From Peptococcaceae bacterium (GTDB lineage: Bacteria > Bacillota > UBA994), in the NCBI GenBank assembly GCA_018334055.1, contig JAGXSS010000096.1:1-43930 (forward strand): a stretch of DNA of 43,930 bases, read 5' to 3'. Below are positions 6,089 to 14,928 of this stretch, one piece after another. The translations under genes and the position numbers were made by a program. The notes beneath the pieces were generated by a model. It had not been told where the DNA came from. It was given only the letters and a program-made list of their open reading frames with translations, and searched no databases. How positions within the stretch are numbered: position 1 is the stretch's first letter; each line of letters opens with the position of its first letter.

Positions 6089-8245
6089 TTGGCAATGCGC
6101 CGTCTGAAGAAAAAAGAGTCTCGTTCCGAGCGCGTACAGAGCGAAATTGCCGCCATGTTGATCGTGGTGGTTGTCGCCTTCCTCGGTTTGAGTGTGGTTG
6201 CAGTTGAACTCACGGGGCAGATGGGCAGGTTCTTTAGCACTCTGCTCCATGGTCTATTCGGGAAAATTGGGTCAATAGCAATTTTATCAACCGTGCTGAT
6301 AGCGGCTGTTCTTTGGTTATTTAAGAAGCACAAAGTGCATCGCAAGGCAAACATTTTCATGCTGGTTGTCTCAGTTGCGGTGCTCCTTGCCACGGAACTC
6401 AGTATCCCAGCTATTCGGCGTGAATTTCCTTTTCGTGCTGAGGAAAATGGTGGTGGCTTGGTAGGGTCATTCCTGGGCAGACTGTTGGTGAGCATGGTGG
6501 GGGAAGCAGGGGCCTTGGTGACAGTTGTCGCCACTTTGTTCTTGGCGGTGTTGTGGGTTACCGGGACGTCCTTTCCCGCTTTGGTCCATGGACTGGTCGC
6601 ATTCTGGCGGCGCAACCGGGAGCGGTGGCGTCAAGAGCGCCAACCAATGGTTCGCGTAACGGGGGAGAAACCCCTGCTCCTTCCGAATATAGAGCCTGTT
6701 TCTGCCCCGGTGGACAAGGAGCGCGAGATCCTTGCACCGTCAAAATCGCATGACCTGGAAAACGAATTATCAACGAAGGCGCATGTTGAACAATTACGGT
6801 TGCCGCTTACTGATTATCAATTGCCCGACATAAACCTTCTAAACCGGCCCTTGCGTGCCGGAGTAGTGCGCGGGAGTCGAGAAGAAAAAGATAATGTCAG
6901 AATTTTAGAAGAATCTCTGGCTAATTTTGGTGTGAAAGCCAAGGTCGTGGAGGTCACACGGGGACCCACCTGCACACGTTATGAAATGCATTTGTCACCA
7001 GGTACCAAGGTCAGCAAGGTGACGGGCTTGAGCAATGATTTAGCGATGAGTCTAGCTAGTGATGGCGTGAGGATAGAAGCCCCCATTCCGGGCAAAGCCG
7101 CCATCGGCATCGAAGTGCCCAACAAATCGCGCGGGTCGGTCTTCCTCCGCGATGTGGTCGAAACTGCCGAGTTTGCCGGCAGTGCCTCACCCTTGACGGT
7201 GGCCTTGGGAAAGGATATCGAAGGTAACGCCATCATCTCCGACCTAATACAGATGCCTCATTTACTTATTGCGGGAGCAACCGGGGCCGGCAAGAGTGTT
7301 TGCATCAACAATATTATCTGTAGTGTGCTCTATAAAGCTAAACCACATGAAGTGAAGATGATGCTTATTGACCCAAAAGTGGTCGAGTTATCGCAATACA
7401 ACGGCATTCCCCACCTCATCGCCCCTGTCCTAAACCACCCTAAGAAGGCTGCAGCGGCTCTCAAATGGGCTACGGCGGAAATGGAAAAGAGGTATGCCCA
7501 ATTTGCGCGGGCAGGAGCGAGAGATATCGCGGGCTTTAACGAAAGGGCGATGGAGAGAAACCTTGAGCATATGCCGTATCACCTCATCGTCATTGATGAA
7601 CTAGCGGATTTGATGATGGTGGCCAGAGCCGATGTGGAGGATGCCATTTGTCGGCTTGCCCAGATGGCCAGGGCCGCGGGCATGCACTTAGTCATTGGTA
7701 CCCAGCGCCCTTCAACCGATGTCATTACCGGTCTTATCAAGGCGAATATCCCTTCTCGGCTCTCGTTTACAGTATCTTCGGCCATAGATTCACGCGTCAT
7801 TCTTGATATGTCGGGGGCAGAGAAATTGCTCGGACAAGGGGACATGCTTTTTCTTCCGGTCGGCCAAAGTAAGGCTAGGCGCATTCAGGGTGCTTATGTT
7901 TCCAATCGGGAAATCGAGAAAATTGTAGACTATGTTTCTACTCAAGGGGAGGCAACATACGCTCCCGGGCTAGCATCCCTTGAGGAAGTAGATAACAGCC
8001 TGCCGGAAGGCAGTGCTGACCAGGACGAACGCTTTGAAGATGCGGTGCGCGTCATTGTGGAGACTGGCCAGGCCTCTGTTTCCATGCTGCAGAGGCGCAT
8101 GCGACTCGGATATACCAGGGCGGCTCGCATTGTAGACCAAATGGAAATTGCCGGCATTGTCGGTCCCAGTGAGGGCAGTCGACCGCGCCAAATAAACAAA
8201 AATCACCTATTGGTTAAAACTCTTCTTGACCAGAGCAAAAAGTGA
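6089..8245 (+). CDS. ftsK: DNA translocase FtsK/SpoIIIE
   Basis: 718 residues. This hexameric membrane-anchored motor pumps chromosomal DNA through the closing septum. Four membrane helices lie in the first ~160 residues. A linker and alpha domain follow, then the RecA-like motor with Walker A GATGAGKS (396-403), the phrase LIDPKVVELSQYNGIPHL (~426-443) and Walker B HLIVIDE (498-504). The C-terminal winged-helix gamma domain (~648-710) reads directional DNA motifs. Its short N-terminal linker is like SpoIIIE/SftA-type Firmicute proteins and unlike the long E. coli FtsK linker. The start is TTG (6089) after AGAGGGGG; an ATG two codons later is possible. Sequence alone does not separate a vegetative from a sporulation role. 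Confidence 0.95.
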   Translation: MAMRRLKKKESRSERVQSEIAAMLIVVVVAFLGLSVVAVELTGQMGRFFSTLLHGLFGKIGSIAILSTVLIAAVLWLFKKHKVHRKANIFMLVVSVAVLLATELSIPAIRREFPFRAEENGGGLVGSFLGRLLVSMVGEAGALVTVVATLFLAVLWVTGTSFPALVHGLVAFWRRNRERWRQERQPMVRVTGEKPLLLPNIEPVSAPVDKEREILAPSKSHDLENELSTKAHVEQLRLPLTDYQLPDINLLNRPLRAGVVRGSREEKDNVRILEESLANFGVKAKVVEVTRGPTCTRYEMHLSPGTKVSKVTGLSNDLAMSLASDGVRIEAPIPGKAAIGIEVPNKSRGSVFLRDVVETAEFAGSASPLTVALGKDIEGNAIISDLIQMPHLLIAGATGAGKSVCINNIICSVLYKAKPHEVKMMLIDPKVVELSQYNGIPHLIAPVLNHPKKAAAALKWATAEMEKRYAQFARAGARDIAGFNERAMERNLEHMPYHLIVIDELADLMMVARADVEDAICRLAQMARAAGMHLVIGTQRPSTDVITGLIKANIPSRLSFTVSSAIDSRVILDMSGAEKLLGQGDMLFLPVGQSKARRIQGAYVSNREIEKIVDYVSTQGEATYAPGLASLEEVDNSLPEGSADQDERFEDAVRVIVETGQASVSMLQRRMRLGYTRAARIVDQMEIAGIVGPSEGSRPRQINKNHLLVKTLLDQSKK

Positions 8246-8269
8246 CCAAAAACGCAGGGGGTGAAAGTT

Positions 8270-9025
8270 GTGACCGGCATAGGGAGAGTGCTGCGTGAGG
8301 AAAGAGAGGCCCAGGGTATCTCGGTCGCGGAAATGCACAGGCGGACGCATATTAGGGAATGGATTATCGAAGCCATTGAAGCGGAGAATTATCGCGCCAT
8401 TCCTGGCGGAACTACCTATTTAAAGGGCTTTGTGCGCCGTCTCTATGCCGAATTGAACTTAGATTGCGTAGCCTTGTCCAGTCGGGCGGAGCCCTTGGTA
8501 AAAGGCGACGTCCCGCCCGTCGCAAAAAAACGAGCATTGTGGCAGCCTAGTTTGATCTCTCTGGCGGGAATGGCACTGATGCTTATCGCTATATTCGCCT
8601 CTGCGGCATACTGGTTCCTATGGCTACCTAGACCGCAAATTCTCCCACCTGTGGTCACCCCGCCTGAAGCGTTGGAGCCACCCGCGGTACAACCACCACC
8701 ATCAGCTGTTCCGCCAGTGGAAAGACCTGCCTTTGTCCTGGTAAGTGAAGCGGGGGGGACGCTGGTCTACGCAATCGACAAATGGCCGATGGAGCTTGTT
8801 GTATCCGTGCGCGAGGAGCAATGCTGGGTCAGGGTCAATGTTGACGGCCAGGGCGAACGAGCGACCACAGTGCGGGCAGGACAGACCAAGACTGTTACGG
8901 CTAACACCTCCCTCCACATGCGGCTAGGGCGGGCTCGCGTGGTCGATATCTTAGTCAATGGCCGACCACTGCCGCGGCAAGAGGGCGACGTCATAGATTT
9001 TACTTTTAAGAAAGCGGGCCCTTAG
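8270..9025 (+). CDS. RodZ-like protein (HTH_25, membrane helix, DUF4115)
   Basis: About 251 residues. The N-terminus (~2-70) is a Cro/CI-like helix-turn-helix of the RodZ type (GRVLREEREAQGISVAEM, then YLKGFVRRYA-like text). One membrane helix follows (~95-118), a proline-rich linker (~122-152) and a beta-rich outer domain (~155-248) of the DUF4115 family. RodZ links MreB filaments to the wall synthesis machinery; in Bacillota the homologue (YmfM) lies in the same ftsK-pgsA-recA neighbourhood, as here. I chose the GTG at 8270 because AGGGGGTGA (8256-8264) sits at a proper distance; the in-frame GTG at 8261 lies inside that ribosome site. The stop codon falls in the loop of a terminator. Confidence 0.85.
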   Translation: MTGIGRVLREEREAQGISVAEMHRRTHIREWIIEAIEAENYRAIPGGTTYLKGFVRRLYAELNLDCVALSSRAEPLVKGDVPPVAKKRALWQPSLISLAGMALMLIAIFASAAYWFLWLPRPQILPPVVTPPEALEPPAVQPPPSAVPPVERPAFVLVSEAGGTLVYAIDKWPMELVVSVREEQCWVRVNVDGQGERATTVRAGQTKTVTANTSLHMRLGRARVVDILVNGRPLPRQEGDVIDFTFKKAGP

Positions 9026-9037
9026 GGCCTTTTTTTT
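9016..9037 (+). terminator. Terminator overlapping the rodZ-like stop codon
   Basis: GGCCC (9017-9021), loop TTA, GGGCC (9025-9029) and eight T (9030-9037) form a short intrinsic terminator. The TAG stop (9023-9025) lies across its loop. The ygiQ-like gene starts only 15 bases later with GGGGG as ribosome site, so termination may be partial or translation-dependent. Confidence 0.7.
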
Positions 9038-9051
9038 GGGGGTCATAGAAA

Positions 9052-10869
9052 GTGAAACTAGGAAAAACTTTTCTGCCGATGACTTTGCAAGAGATGGAAC
9101 AACGGGGCTGGACCGAAATAGACTTTCTCTTGATTACCGGGGACGCCTATGTTGACCATCCTAGTTTTGGTGCGGCACTCATTTCGCGGATGCTCGAAAG
9201 TGCGGGCTATCGCGTAGGAGTTCTTGCTCAACCTACATGGCGGGAATTGGATTCTTTCAAAGTCTTGGGACAGCCTAATCTAGCCATTCTTGTCACAGCC
9301 GGTAATTTAGATTCCATGGTCGCCAATTACACTGCGGCCGGCAAACCTCGACGCGAAGATGATTTTTCTCCCGGGGGTATAGGTGGTCAACGACCCGATA
9401 GGGCAGTGGTGGTGTATGCCAACCGCGCTCGGGAGGCCTACCCTGGCTCCTTGGTCATCATAGGTGGCATTGAAGCCTCGCTGCGGCGCCAGGCCCACTA
9501 TGATTACTGGTCGGATAAAGTCAGACGGTCGATTTTGCTCGACAGCAAAGCAGACCTGTTGCTCTATGGCATGAGTGAATTTTCTTTACTGGAAGTGGCC
9601 GAAAGATTGCGCTTTGGCCAGCATCATTTTGCCGACATTCCCGGTGTTTGCTATTTGCACTCCAAAGTAGCTCATAATGCCTTAATATTACCAAGTTATG
9701 AGGAAATATGTCAGGACAAGGTTATGTTTGCCGAGGCTTTTCGCCTGGCGCAACGTGAGCAAAATCCCTACACCGGGCGCAGTCTATGCCAAAAGCACGG
9801 TGATATTTATCTTTGTACTAACCCACCCCCGCGCCCTCTCTCTACCTCCCAGATGGATTTTGTTTATAGTCTGCCTTTTGTGCGACAAGTACACCCTTGC
9901 TACGCCAGGAAAGGCGGTGTCAGGTCGCTTGAGGAAGTAGAGTTTAGCATCACCAGTCAACGGGGTTGTTTCGGAGGTTGCTCCTTTTGTGCTCTCACCG
10001 CTCATCAGGGGCGTCAAGTGCAGCGACGTAGCAAGGAATCTATCTTAACAGAAGCCAGGCTGCTCACCACCCTTCCCAATTTCAAAGGCTACATTCACGA
10101 CATCGGGGGTCCTACGGCGAATTTTCATGCCGCGGCCTGCGAAAAACAACAAGACCTCGGAGCCTGCCAAGACAAAGAATGTCTTTCGCCCGAGCCATGC
10201 AAATTACTTAAGGCCGATCACAGTGAGTATTTAGGGCTGCTGCGGGAAGTACGTCGACTGCCTGGTGTGAAAAAAGTATTTGTGCGTTCAGGAGTGAGGT
10301 TTGACTACGTTGTCCTCGATGACGATGAAAGCTTTCTTAAGGAGCTTTGTGAGCATCATACCTCAGGGCAGTTAAAAATCGCGCCAGAGCACGTTTCCCC
10401 ACGCGTTCTCCGCCTCATGGGTAAGCCACCGCGGCGCGTTTACGAAGAATTTGTTGCTCGTTTTACCAAATTTAATAAAGCACTAGCCAAGGAGCAGTAC
10501 TTAGTGCCATACTTTATGTCAAGCCATCCTGGTAGCACCGTGGGAGATGCCGTGCTCCTTGCCGAGTATCTTCGCGACCATAATATTCGCCCCCAGCAGG
10601 TGCAAGACTTCATACCCACTCCGGGTTCTCTGTCTACCTGCATGTATTATACAGGGATGCATCCTTTGACCGGTGAGAAAGTGCATGTCCCTTCTACCGC
10701 AGCAGAGAAGAAAATGCAAAGGGCACTGCTACAGTACTTCTTGCCGCAGAACCATGTCTTGGTGCGTCAAGCCTTGCGCAGTGTCAACAGGGGGGACCTG
10801 GTTGGTTACGGCCCAAAATGCTTGGTCCCTCCGGAACAAACTAGGCCGCCGAAAAAAAGAAAAAGATGA
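9052..10869 (+). CDS. YgiQ family radical SAM protein (UPF0313)
   Basis: 605 residues, typical of YgiQ. The radical SAM motif CX3CX2C is Cys306, Cys310, Cys313 in RGCFGGCSFC, which would bind a 4Fe-4S cluster and S-adenosylmethionine. The N-terminal part (DFLLITGDAYVDHPSFGAAL) is the UPF0313 signature and resembles B12-binding Rossmann folds without an obvious B12 ligand motif. The C-terminal end is very basic (PPKKRKR). The reaction and substrate of the family are not established. The gene starts at GTG and is followed after 21 bases by rimO, another radical SAM enzyme, so the two are probably co-transcribed. Confidence 0.9.
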   Translation: MKLGKTFLPMTLQEMEQRGWTEIDFLLITGDAYVDHPSFGAALISRMLESAGYRVGVLAQPTWRELDSFKVLGQPNLAILVTAGNLDSMVANYTAAGKPRREDDFSPGGIGGQRPDRAVVVYANRAREAYPGSLVIIGGIEASLRRQAHYDYWSDKVRRSILLDSKADLLLYGMSEFSLLEVAERLRFGQHHFADIPGVCYLHSKVAHNALILPSYEEICQDKVMFAEAFRLAQREQNPYTGRSLCQKHGDIYLCTNPPPRPLSTSQMDFVYSLPFVRQVHPCYARKGGVRSLEEVEFSITSQRGCFGGCSFCALTAHQGRQVQRRSKESILTEARLLTTLPNFKGYIHDIGGPTANFHAAACEKQQDLGACQDKECLSPEPCKLLKADHSEYLGLLREVRRLPGVKKVFVRSGVRFDYVVLDDDESFLKELCEHHTSGQLKIAPEHVSPRVLRLMGKPPRRVYEEFVARFTKFNKALAKEQYLVPYFMSSHPGSTVGDAVLLAEYLRDHNIRPQQVQDFIPTPGSLSTCMYYTGMHPLTGEKVHVPSTAAEKKMQRALLQYFLPQNHVLVRQALRSVNRGDLVGYGPKCLVPPEQTRPPKKRKR

Positions 10870-10890
10870 TTTAGTTACGGGAGGACAAAC

Positions 10891-12219
10891 ATGCACATCG
10901 GGATAGTTACTTTAGGATGCACCAAGAACCAGGTGGACAGCGAACTGATGCAGGGATTGCTGAAGGCAGAAGGCAATAAAATCGTCCCCGACCTAGAGGA
11001 AGCGGACATTGTGCTTGTCAATACCTGTGGATTTATTCAAGCAGCCAAAGAGGAGTCCATTGCGGCTATATTATCCGCAGCCCAATATAAGAGCGGTCGT
11101 TGCCAAAAGCTATTAGTGGCAGGATGTTTATCGCAGCGGTATGCAGAGCAACTGATGACGGATATTCCGGAAATCGACGGCATGGTCGGTACGGGCAGTT
11201 TTACCTCCATCTGTTCGGTTCTGCAACAGGTGATGCTCGGGGAAAGGGTCCTCGCGGTAGGCGAAGCTAGTTATGACTACGAAGAATTCATTGAGAGGGA
11301 GAGTTCTGTCAGTTATTCTACTTATGTAAAAATAGCTGAAGGCTGTAGCAACTGGTGTTCTTACTGTGCTATTCCCCTGGTCAGGGGAGAATATCGCAGC
11401 CGTACTATCGAAAGTATTTTGCGCGAGAGCAGACATTTAGCAGATAACGGAGCTAGAGAAATTAACCTAATCGCCCAAGACACCACCCGCTATGGCTTAG
11501 ACCTCTATGGCCGGCCTCGTTTAGTAGACTTGCTAGAGAAACTCCAGACAATCGCGGGCATTGAATGGATTCGCTTATTGTACTGTTATCCGGACTTTAT
11601 TACAGAGGAATTAATCGAGGCACTGGCTTCGCTCTCTAAGGTCTGCCAGTACATGGACCTGCCCTTGCAGCATATCAGTCCGCGGATACTTAAAGCCATG
11701 AACCGCCGTGGCACTAAAGACGAGATTGTTTCCTTGCTGGTGAGACTGAGGGAACGCATGCCTAGAATTACCCTACGCACTACTTTCATTGTTGGGTTTC
11801 CGGGTGAGACCGATGAGGAATTTCGTGAGTTAGCGGATTTTATCAAAGAAGTCGAATTTGACCACGTGGGCGTTTTTAAATACTCGCGCGAGGAGGACAC
11901 TGCTGCTGATTCCCTCCCTGACCAGGTCAGCGAAAGAGTAAAGGAGGTAAGGTTCCGCGAACTGATGACCATTCAGCAAAAAATCAGCAGGAAGAAGAAT
12001 CAGAAGGCCATCGGCTCGGTTGTACAGGTCCTTGTCGAAGGACCCTGGATTGAAGGCGACGGCATTGTGGGCAGGGCCAGGAAAGACGCCCCCGAAGTAG
12101 ATGGGAAAGTCTACGTCACCGGGGCGCAAGCAGCTACAGGTCAGTTTGTAACAGCTTTGGTGCAAACGGCTGCCGAATACGATTTATTTGGGGTGTTAAC
12201 CAGTGAATCTAGCCAATAA
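10891..12219 (+). CDS. rimO: Ribosomal protein uS12 methylthiotransferase RimO
   Basis: 442 residues. RimO adds a methylthio group to a conserved aspartate of ribosomal protein S12. The N-terminal UPF0004 domain has the first cluster ligands (TLGCTKNQVDSE with Cys10, and NTCGF). The radical SAM cluster ligands are Cys152, Cys156 and Cys159 in EGCSNWCSYC. A TRAM domain closes the protein (~375-440). The TLGCxKNxVDSE start and the EGCxxxCSYCAIP motif favour RimO over MiaB, which is encoded separately at 35945. The ribosome site GGGAGG precedes the ATG. The last 17 bases overlap pgsA, so translation is probably coupled. Confidence 0.93.
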   Translation: MHIGIVTLGCTKNQVDSELMQGLLKAEGNKIVPDLEEADIVLVNTCGFIQAAKEESIAAILSAAQYKSGRCQKLLVAGCLSQRYAEQLMTDIPEIDGMVGTGSFTSICSVLQQVMLGERVLAVGEASYDYEEFIERESSVSYSTYVKIAEGCSNWCSYCAIPLVRGEYRSRTIESILRESRHLADNGAREINLIAQDTTRYGLDLYGRPRLVDLLEKLQTIAGIEWIRLLYCYPDFITEELIEALASLSKVCQYMDLPLQHISPRILKAMNRRGTKDEIVSLLVRLRERMPRITLRTTFIVGFPGETDEEFRELADFIKEVEFDHVGVFKYSREEDTAADSLPDQVSERVKEVRFRELMTIQQKISRKKNQKAIGSVVQVLVEGPWIEGDGIVGRARKDAPEVDGKVYVTGAQAATGQFVTALVQTAAEYDLFGVLTSESSQ

Positions 12220-12739
12220 AATTACGCTTAGTAGAATATTTCTTTTGCCGGTATTCCTTTTTTTTATTTCGCAACAACCACGGTTCGGTCCTTTCATCGC
12301 TGTTCTGGTTTTTGTAATAGCAGCTGCCACTGACGGCTTGGATGGGTACATTGCGCGCAAGAAAAAACAGGTGACCAAGCTTGGCCAACTGCTCGACCCA
12401 TTGGCCGATAAACTCCTCGTCATGTCAGCGCTAGTTTCCTTGGTGGAGCAAGCGGCCCTGCCGGCGTGGATTGCCATTATCATTCTGGCGCGGGAGTTTG
12501 CCGTGACTGGTCTCCGCGGGGTAGCGGCTGCGGAAGGCAAAGTGATTGCTGCCAGCAAGTTCGCCAAAGTCAAGACTGTGACCCAGATCGTGGCTATCGT
12601 CGCAGTCATGCTGAACAACTACCCGTTTTCCCTCATCGGGTTTCCCTTTACAACGATATCCTTGGCCATCGCCGTAATTTTTACCATTCTTTCTGCGCTT
12701 GAATATTTTCGCGATGCCGCTCCCTTGCTCGAATCGTAG
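12203..12739 (+). CDS. pgsA: CDP-diacylglycerol-glycerol-3-phosphate 3-phosphatidyltransferase
   Basis: 178 residues. This integral membrane enzyme makes phosphatidylglycerol phosphate, the first committed step to phosphatidylglycerol. The CDP-alcohol phosphotransferase motif is complete: Asp44, Asp47-Gly48, Ala51-Arg52, Gly61, Asp65 and Asp69 in DGLDGYIAR and GQLLDPLAD. Five or so hydrophobic helices surround it. The GTG start lies inside the end of rimO. The rimO/pgsA/cinA/recA order is standard for Bacillota, except for the inverted pirin gene that follows. Confidence 0.93.
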   Translation: MNLANKITLSRIFLLPVFLFFISQQPRFGPFIAVLVFVIAAATDGLDGYIARKKKQVTKLGQLLDPLADKLLVMSALVSLVEQAALPAWIAIIILAREFAVTGLRGVAAAEGKVIAASKFAKVKTVTQIVAIVAVMLNNYPFSLIGFPFTTISLAIAVIFTILSALEYFRDAAPLLES

Positions 12740-12746
12740 CAGAGCC

Positions 12747-13466
12747 TTAGGACTGCGCCAGATCGAACAACAGCACTTCGGCTTCCTCTCCTCGAGCCAA
12801 AACAAGGTGGGGGGAGGAGGTCTTGAGGGCATCTCCCGCTCTCAATAAATGGCCGTTGACCTCGATGTTCCCCTTAATTACATGCACATATGCCATGCGT
12901 GATTGGTCAAGATTATAAACAATTCCCTCCGGGCCGTGAATAGCGCCGAGATACATCTTGGCGTCTTGACGCATGGTCACCAGAGGGGCGTGCTCATCGG
13001 CTGAGGCAATAAGGCCTAAACGGCCCCGAGCAAAACCGGGCGGTAGCTTTTTTTGGGCATAGCTAGGGGCAACTCCGCGCACATTGGGCTCTATCCATAT
13101 CTGCAGAAGGTGCGTGCTGAGCGCTCCGTTGTTGAATTCACTGTGGCGCATGCCGGTACCGGCGGTAATGCGCTGTACTTCATACGGCCCAATCGTCGAG
13201 GAATGCCCCATAGAATCTTCATGATGCAACTGACCGCTGAGGACAAGGGTGATTATCTCCATGTCGCGATGGGCGTGCATGCCAAAGCCGTAACCAGGCT
13301 CCACAAAGTCCTCGTTGATGACGCGAAGAGCTCCGAAGCCCATGTGCAAGGCATCATAGTAATCGGCGAACGAAAAAGAATGAGAGGTCTTTAACCAACC
13401 GTGGTTCGCTTGCCCGCGGTCCTCACCTCTGCGAATTGTTTCAGCAAAGCTCGCTTTTCTTGACAT
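12747..13466 (-). CDS. Pirin family protein (bicupin, YhhW-like)
   Basis: 239 residues, a two-cupin pirin of the bacterial YhhW type. The metal ligands are visible in the N-terminal cupin: His64 and His66 (MHAHRDMEII), His108 and Glu110 (RHSEFN). Some homologues oxidise quercetin; others bind transcription or metabolic proteins, so the exact role here is open. AGGAGG lies seven bases ahead of the ATG. The gene is opposite to all its neighbours, and its end lies only seven bases from that of pgsA with no terminator between them, so it appears inserted into the pgsA-cinA interval. Confidence 0.9.
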   Translation of the reverse strand: MSRKASFAETIRRGEDRGQANHGWLKTSHSFSFADYYDALHMGFGALRVINEDFVEPGYGFGMHAHRDMEIITLVLSGQLHHEDSMGHSSTIGPYEVQRITAGTGMRHSEFNNGALSTHLLQIWIEPNVRGVAPSYAQKKLPPGFARGRLGLIASADEHAPLVTMRQDAKMYLGAIHGPEGIVYNLDQSRMAYVHVIKGNIEVNGHLLRAGDALKTSSPHLVLARGEEAEVLLFDLAQS

Positions 13467-13505
13467 CTTGATCCTCCTAAAGTGGTAATCTTCTACTACA
13501 ACTTA

Positions 13506-13514
13506 AGTATACCA
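13506..13514 (-). promoter_or_regulatory. Possible extended -10 promoter of the pirin gene
   Basis: Read on the minus strand, TGGTATACT has a TGn extension and a good -10 box TATACT (13506-13511). No clear -35 box is seen. It would give a leader of about 35 nt before the pirin start. Confidence 0.4.
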
Positions 13515-13626
13515 TAATATGACTTTCTGCGCAGAACATCAGAAACTCGGTGATTTTGGACAAGAAGAATTAGCCGCGCTAAGTCGATCAGCACATTTTG
13601 TTATAGTAAGGGAAGGGTGCTATGTG

Positions 13627-14868
13627 GTGAAAGCAGAAATAATTTCTGTGGGGACGGAGCTTTTGCTAGGTCAAATAGTCAACACCAACGCCCAATTTCT
13701 GGCGTTGCAGATGGCTGAACTGGGCATAGGTTTGTATTTTCAGACGGTGGTGGGCGACAACGAGATGCGTTTGATGGAAGCTGTGCATCAGGCATTAGCG
13801 CGGGCTGATGTGCTTATCATCACCGGTGGGCTGGGGCCGACTGAAGACGACATCACAAGGGAAACAGTGGCGAAAGCCTTCGATAAGGATCTCGTCTACG
13901 TTCCGGAAATTGGAGCAGAATTGCAACGTATTTTCGCCGGCAGGGAAATGCCCGCGAATAATCTTCGCCAAGCCTATCTTCCCAGGGGAGCGGTGGTCCT
14001 GCCAAACCCACACGGCACGGCTCCGGGTATGGCCTTGAAACACCATCTCGGTCAATTGATCTTTCTCTTACCTGGTCCCCCCAGGGAAATGCAACCGATG
14101 TTTCGAAACTTCGTCATACCCTACCTACAAGAGCAAGGCATGTTAAACGGACGGGTTATTTCGCGCACGTTGCACTTTGTGGGCATTGGGGAGTCAAAAG
14201 TGGCCGAGGTCCTCAGCGACTTAATATCAAACCAGACTGTCCCTACTATCGCGTTATACAGTAAGTTAGGAGAGGTCGATGTGCGTCTTACAGCGCACAC
14301 AACGCATGCCGCAGCAGCTGATAACTTGTTTGCGCCCTTGCGAGCTGTAATTTTGGCTAGACTCCAACCTTTTTTCTACGGCGAGGATGATTGCACCCTG
14401 GCTCGGGCGGTAGGAGAACTTTTGCGCCCCAAAAGACATCTGTTGGCAGTTGCCGAGTCCTGTACGGGAGGGTTGATCGGACATTTAGTTACCAATGAGT
14501 CTGGTTCATCTGCATACTTTCTCGGCAGTTTGGTCTGTTACGCGAATGAGTTTAAAACGGAGCTACTGGGGGTAAAGAAAGCTACCCTCGAGCAGTATGG
14601 GGCGGTATCGGAAGAGTGTGCCCGCGAGATGTTAAGTGGTGCCTTACGGCTTAATAATGCTACGGTTGGCCTAGCGGTCACCGGCATTGCCGGTCCACTA
14701 GGCGGTACAGCGGAAAAACCTGTGGGCACTGTCTGGTTGGCCGCCGGATGCCGTTCGGTCGTGAAGACTAAGCAGCTTAGCCTCACGGGTGATAGAGAAG
14801 CAATTAAGGAGCGTGCCGCACGACTAGCCTTAGCGCTTCTACTCAACCTTTTGCGAGAAGGAAAGTAG
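13627..14868 (+). CDS. cinA: CinA family protein (nicotinamide-nucleotide amidohydrolase type)
   Basis: 413 residues from the GTG at 13627, which gives the family start MKAEIISVGTELLLGQIVNTN; GGAAGGG lies eight bases ahead. An open frame continues 36 codons upstream but that part has no family similarity. The N-terminal domain is a MoaB/MogA-like fold (GGLGPTEDDITRET, LPGPPREM), proposed to act as an ADP-ribose pyrophosphatase in some homologues. The C-terminal domain (ESCTGGLIGHLVT, then TGIAGPLGG) is the CinA amidase that recycles nicotinamide mononucleotide. In Gram-positive bacteria cinA commonly precedes recA, as here, and is often linked to competence. The recA promoter lies between the two genes. 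Confidence 0.93.
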   Translation: MKAEIISVGTELLLGQIVNTNAQFLALQMAELGIGLYFQTVVGDNEMRLMEAVHQALARADVLIITGGLGPTEDDITRETVAKAFDKDLVYVPEIGAELQRIFAGREMPANNLRQAYLPRGAVVLPNPHGTAPGMALKHHLGQLIFLLPGPPREMQPMFRNFVIPYLQEQGMLNGRVISRTLHFVGIGESKVAEVLSDLISNQTVPTIALYSKLGEVDVRLTAHTTHAAAADNLFAPLRAVILARLQPFFYGEDDCTLARAVGELLRPKRHLLAVAESCTGGLIGHLVTNESGSSAYFLGSLVCYANEFKTELLGVKKATLEQYGAVSEECAREMLSGALRLNNATVGLAVTGIAGPLGGTAEKPVGTVWLAAGCRSVVKTKQLSLTGDREAIKERAARLALALLLNLLREGK

Positions 14869-14897
14869 TTGCGAACAACTGTTCGTTAGTATATAAT
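14869..14897 (+). promoter_or_regulatory. recA promoter with LexA (SOS) operator
   Basis: The -35 box TTGCGA (14869-14874) and the -10 box TATAAT (14892-14897) are 17 nt apart. CGAACAACTGTTCG (14872-14885) is an almost perfect palindrome matching the Gram-positive LexA box (CGAACrnryGTTYG) at all but one position. It overlaps the -35 box and spacer, so bound LexA would block RNA polymerase. Transcription would start near 14904. Confidence 0.9.
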
Positions 14898-14928
14898 CGT
14901 AGCAATGAGAGAGGCAGGGGGTTTAGTT

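Noticed and set aside
13599-13607. Extended -10-like TGTTATAGT as a cinA promoter
   Set aside because: Transcription would start inside the ribosome site of cinA and remove part of it.
13519-13626. N-terminal extension of CinA
   Set aside because: The 36 extra codons have no family similarity, and a good ribosome site precedes the GTG at 13627.
14905-14928. Earlier ATG for recA
   Set aside because: The predicted transcription start is at about the same base, so no ribosome site could be present in the mRNA.
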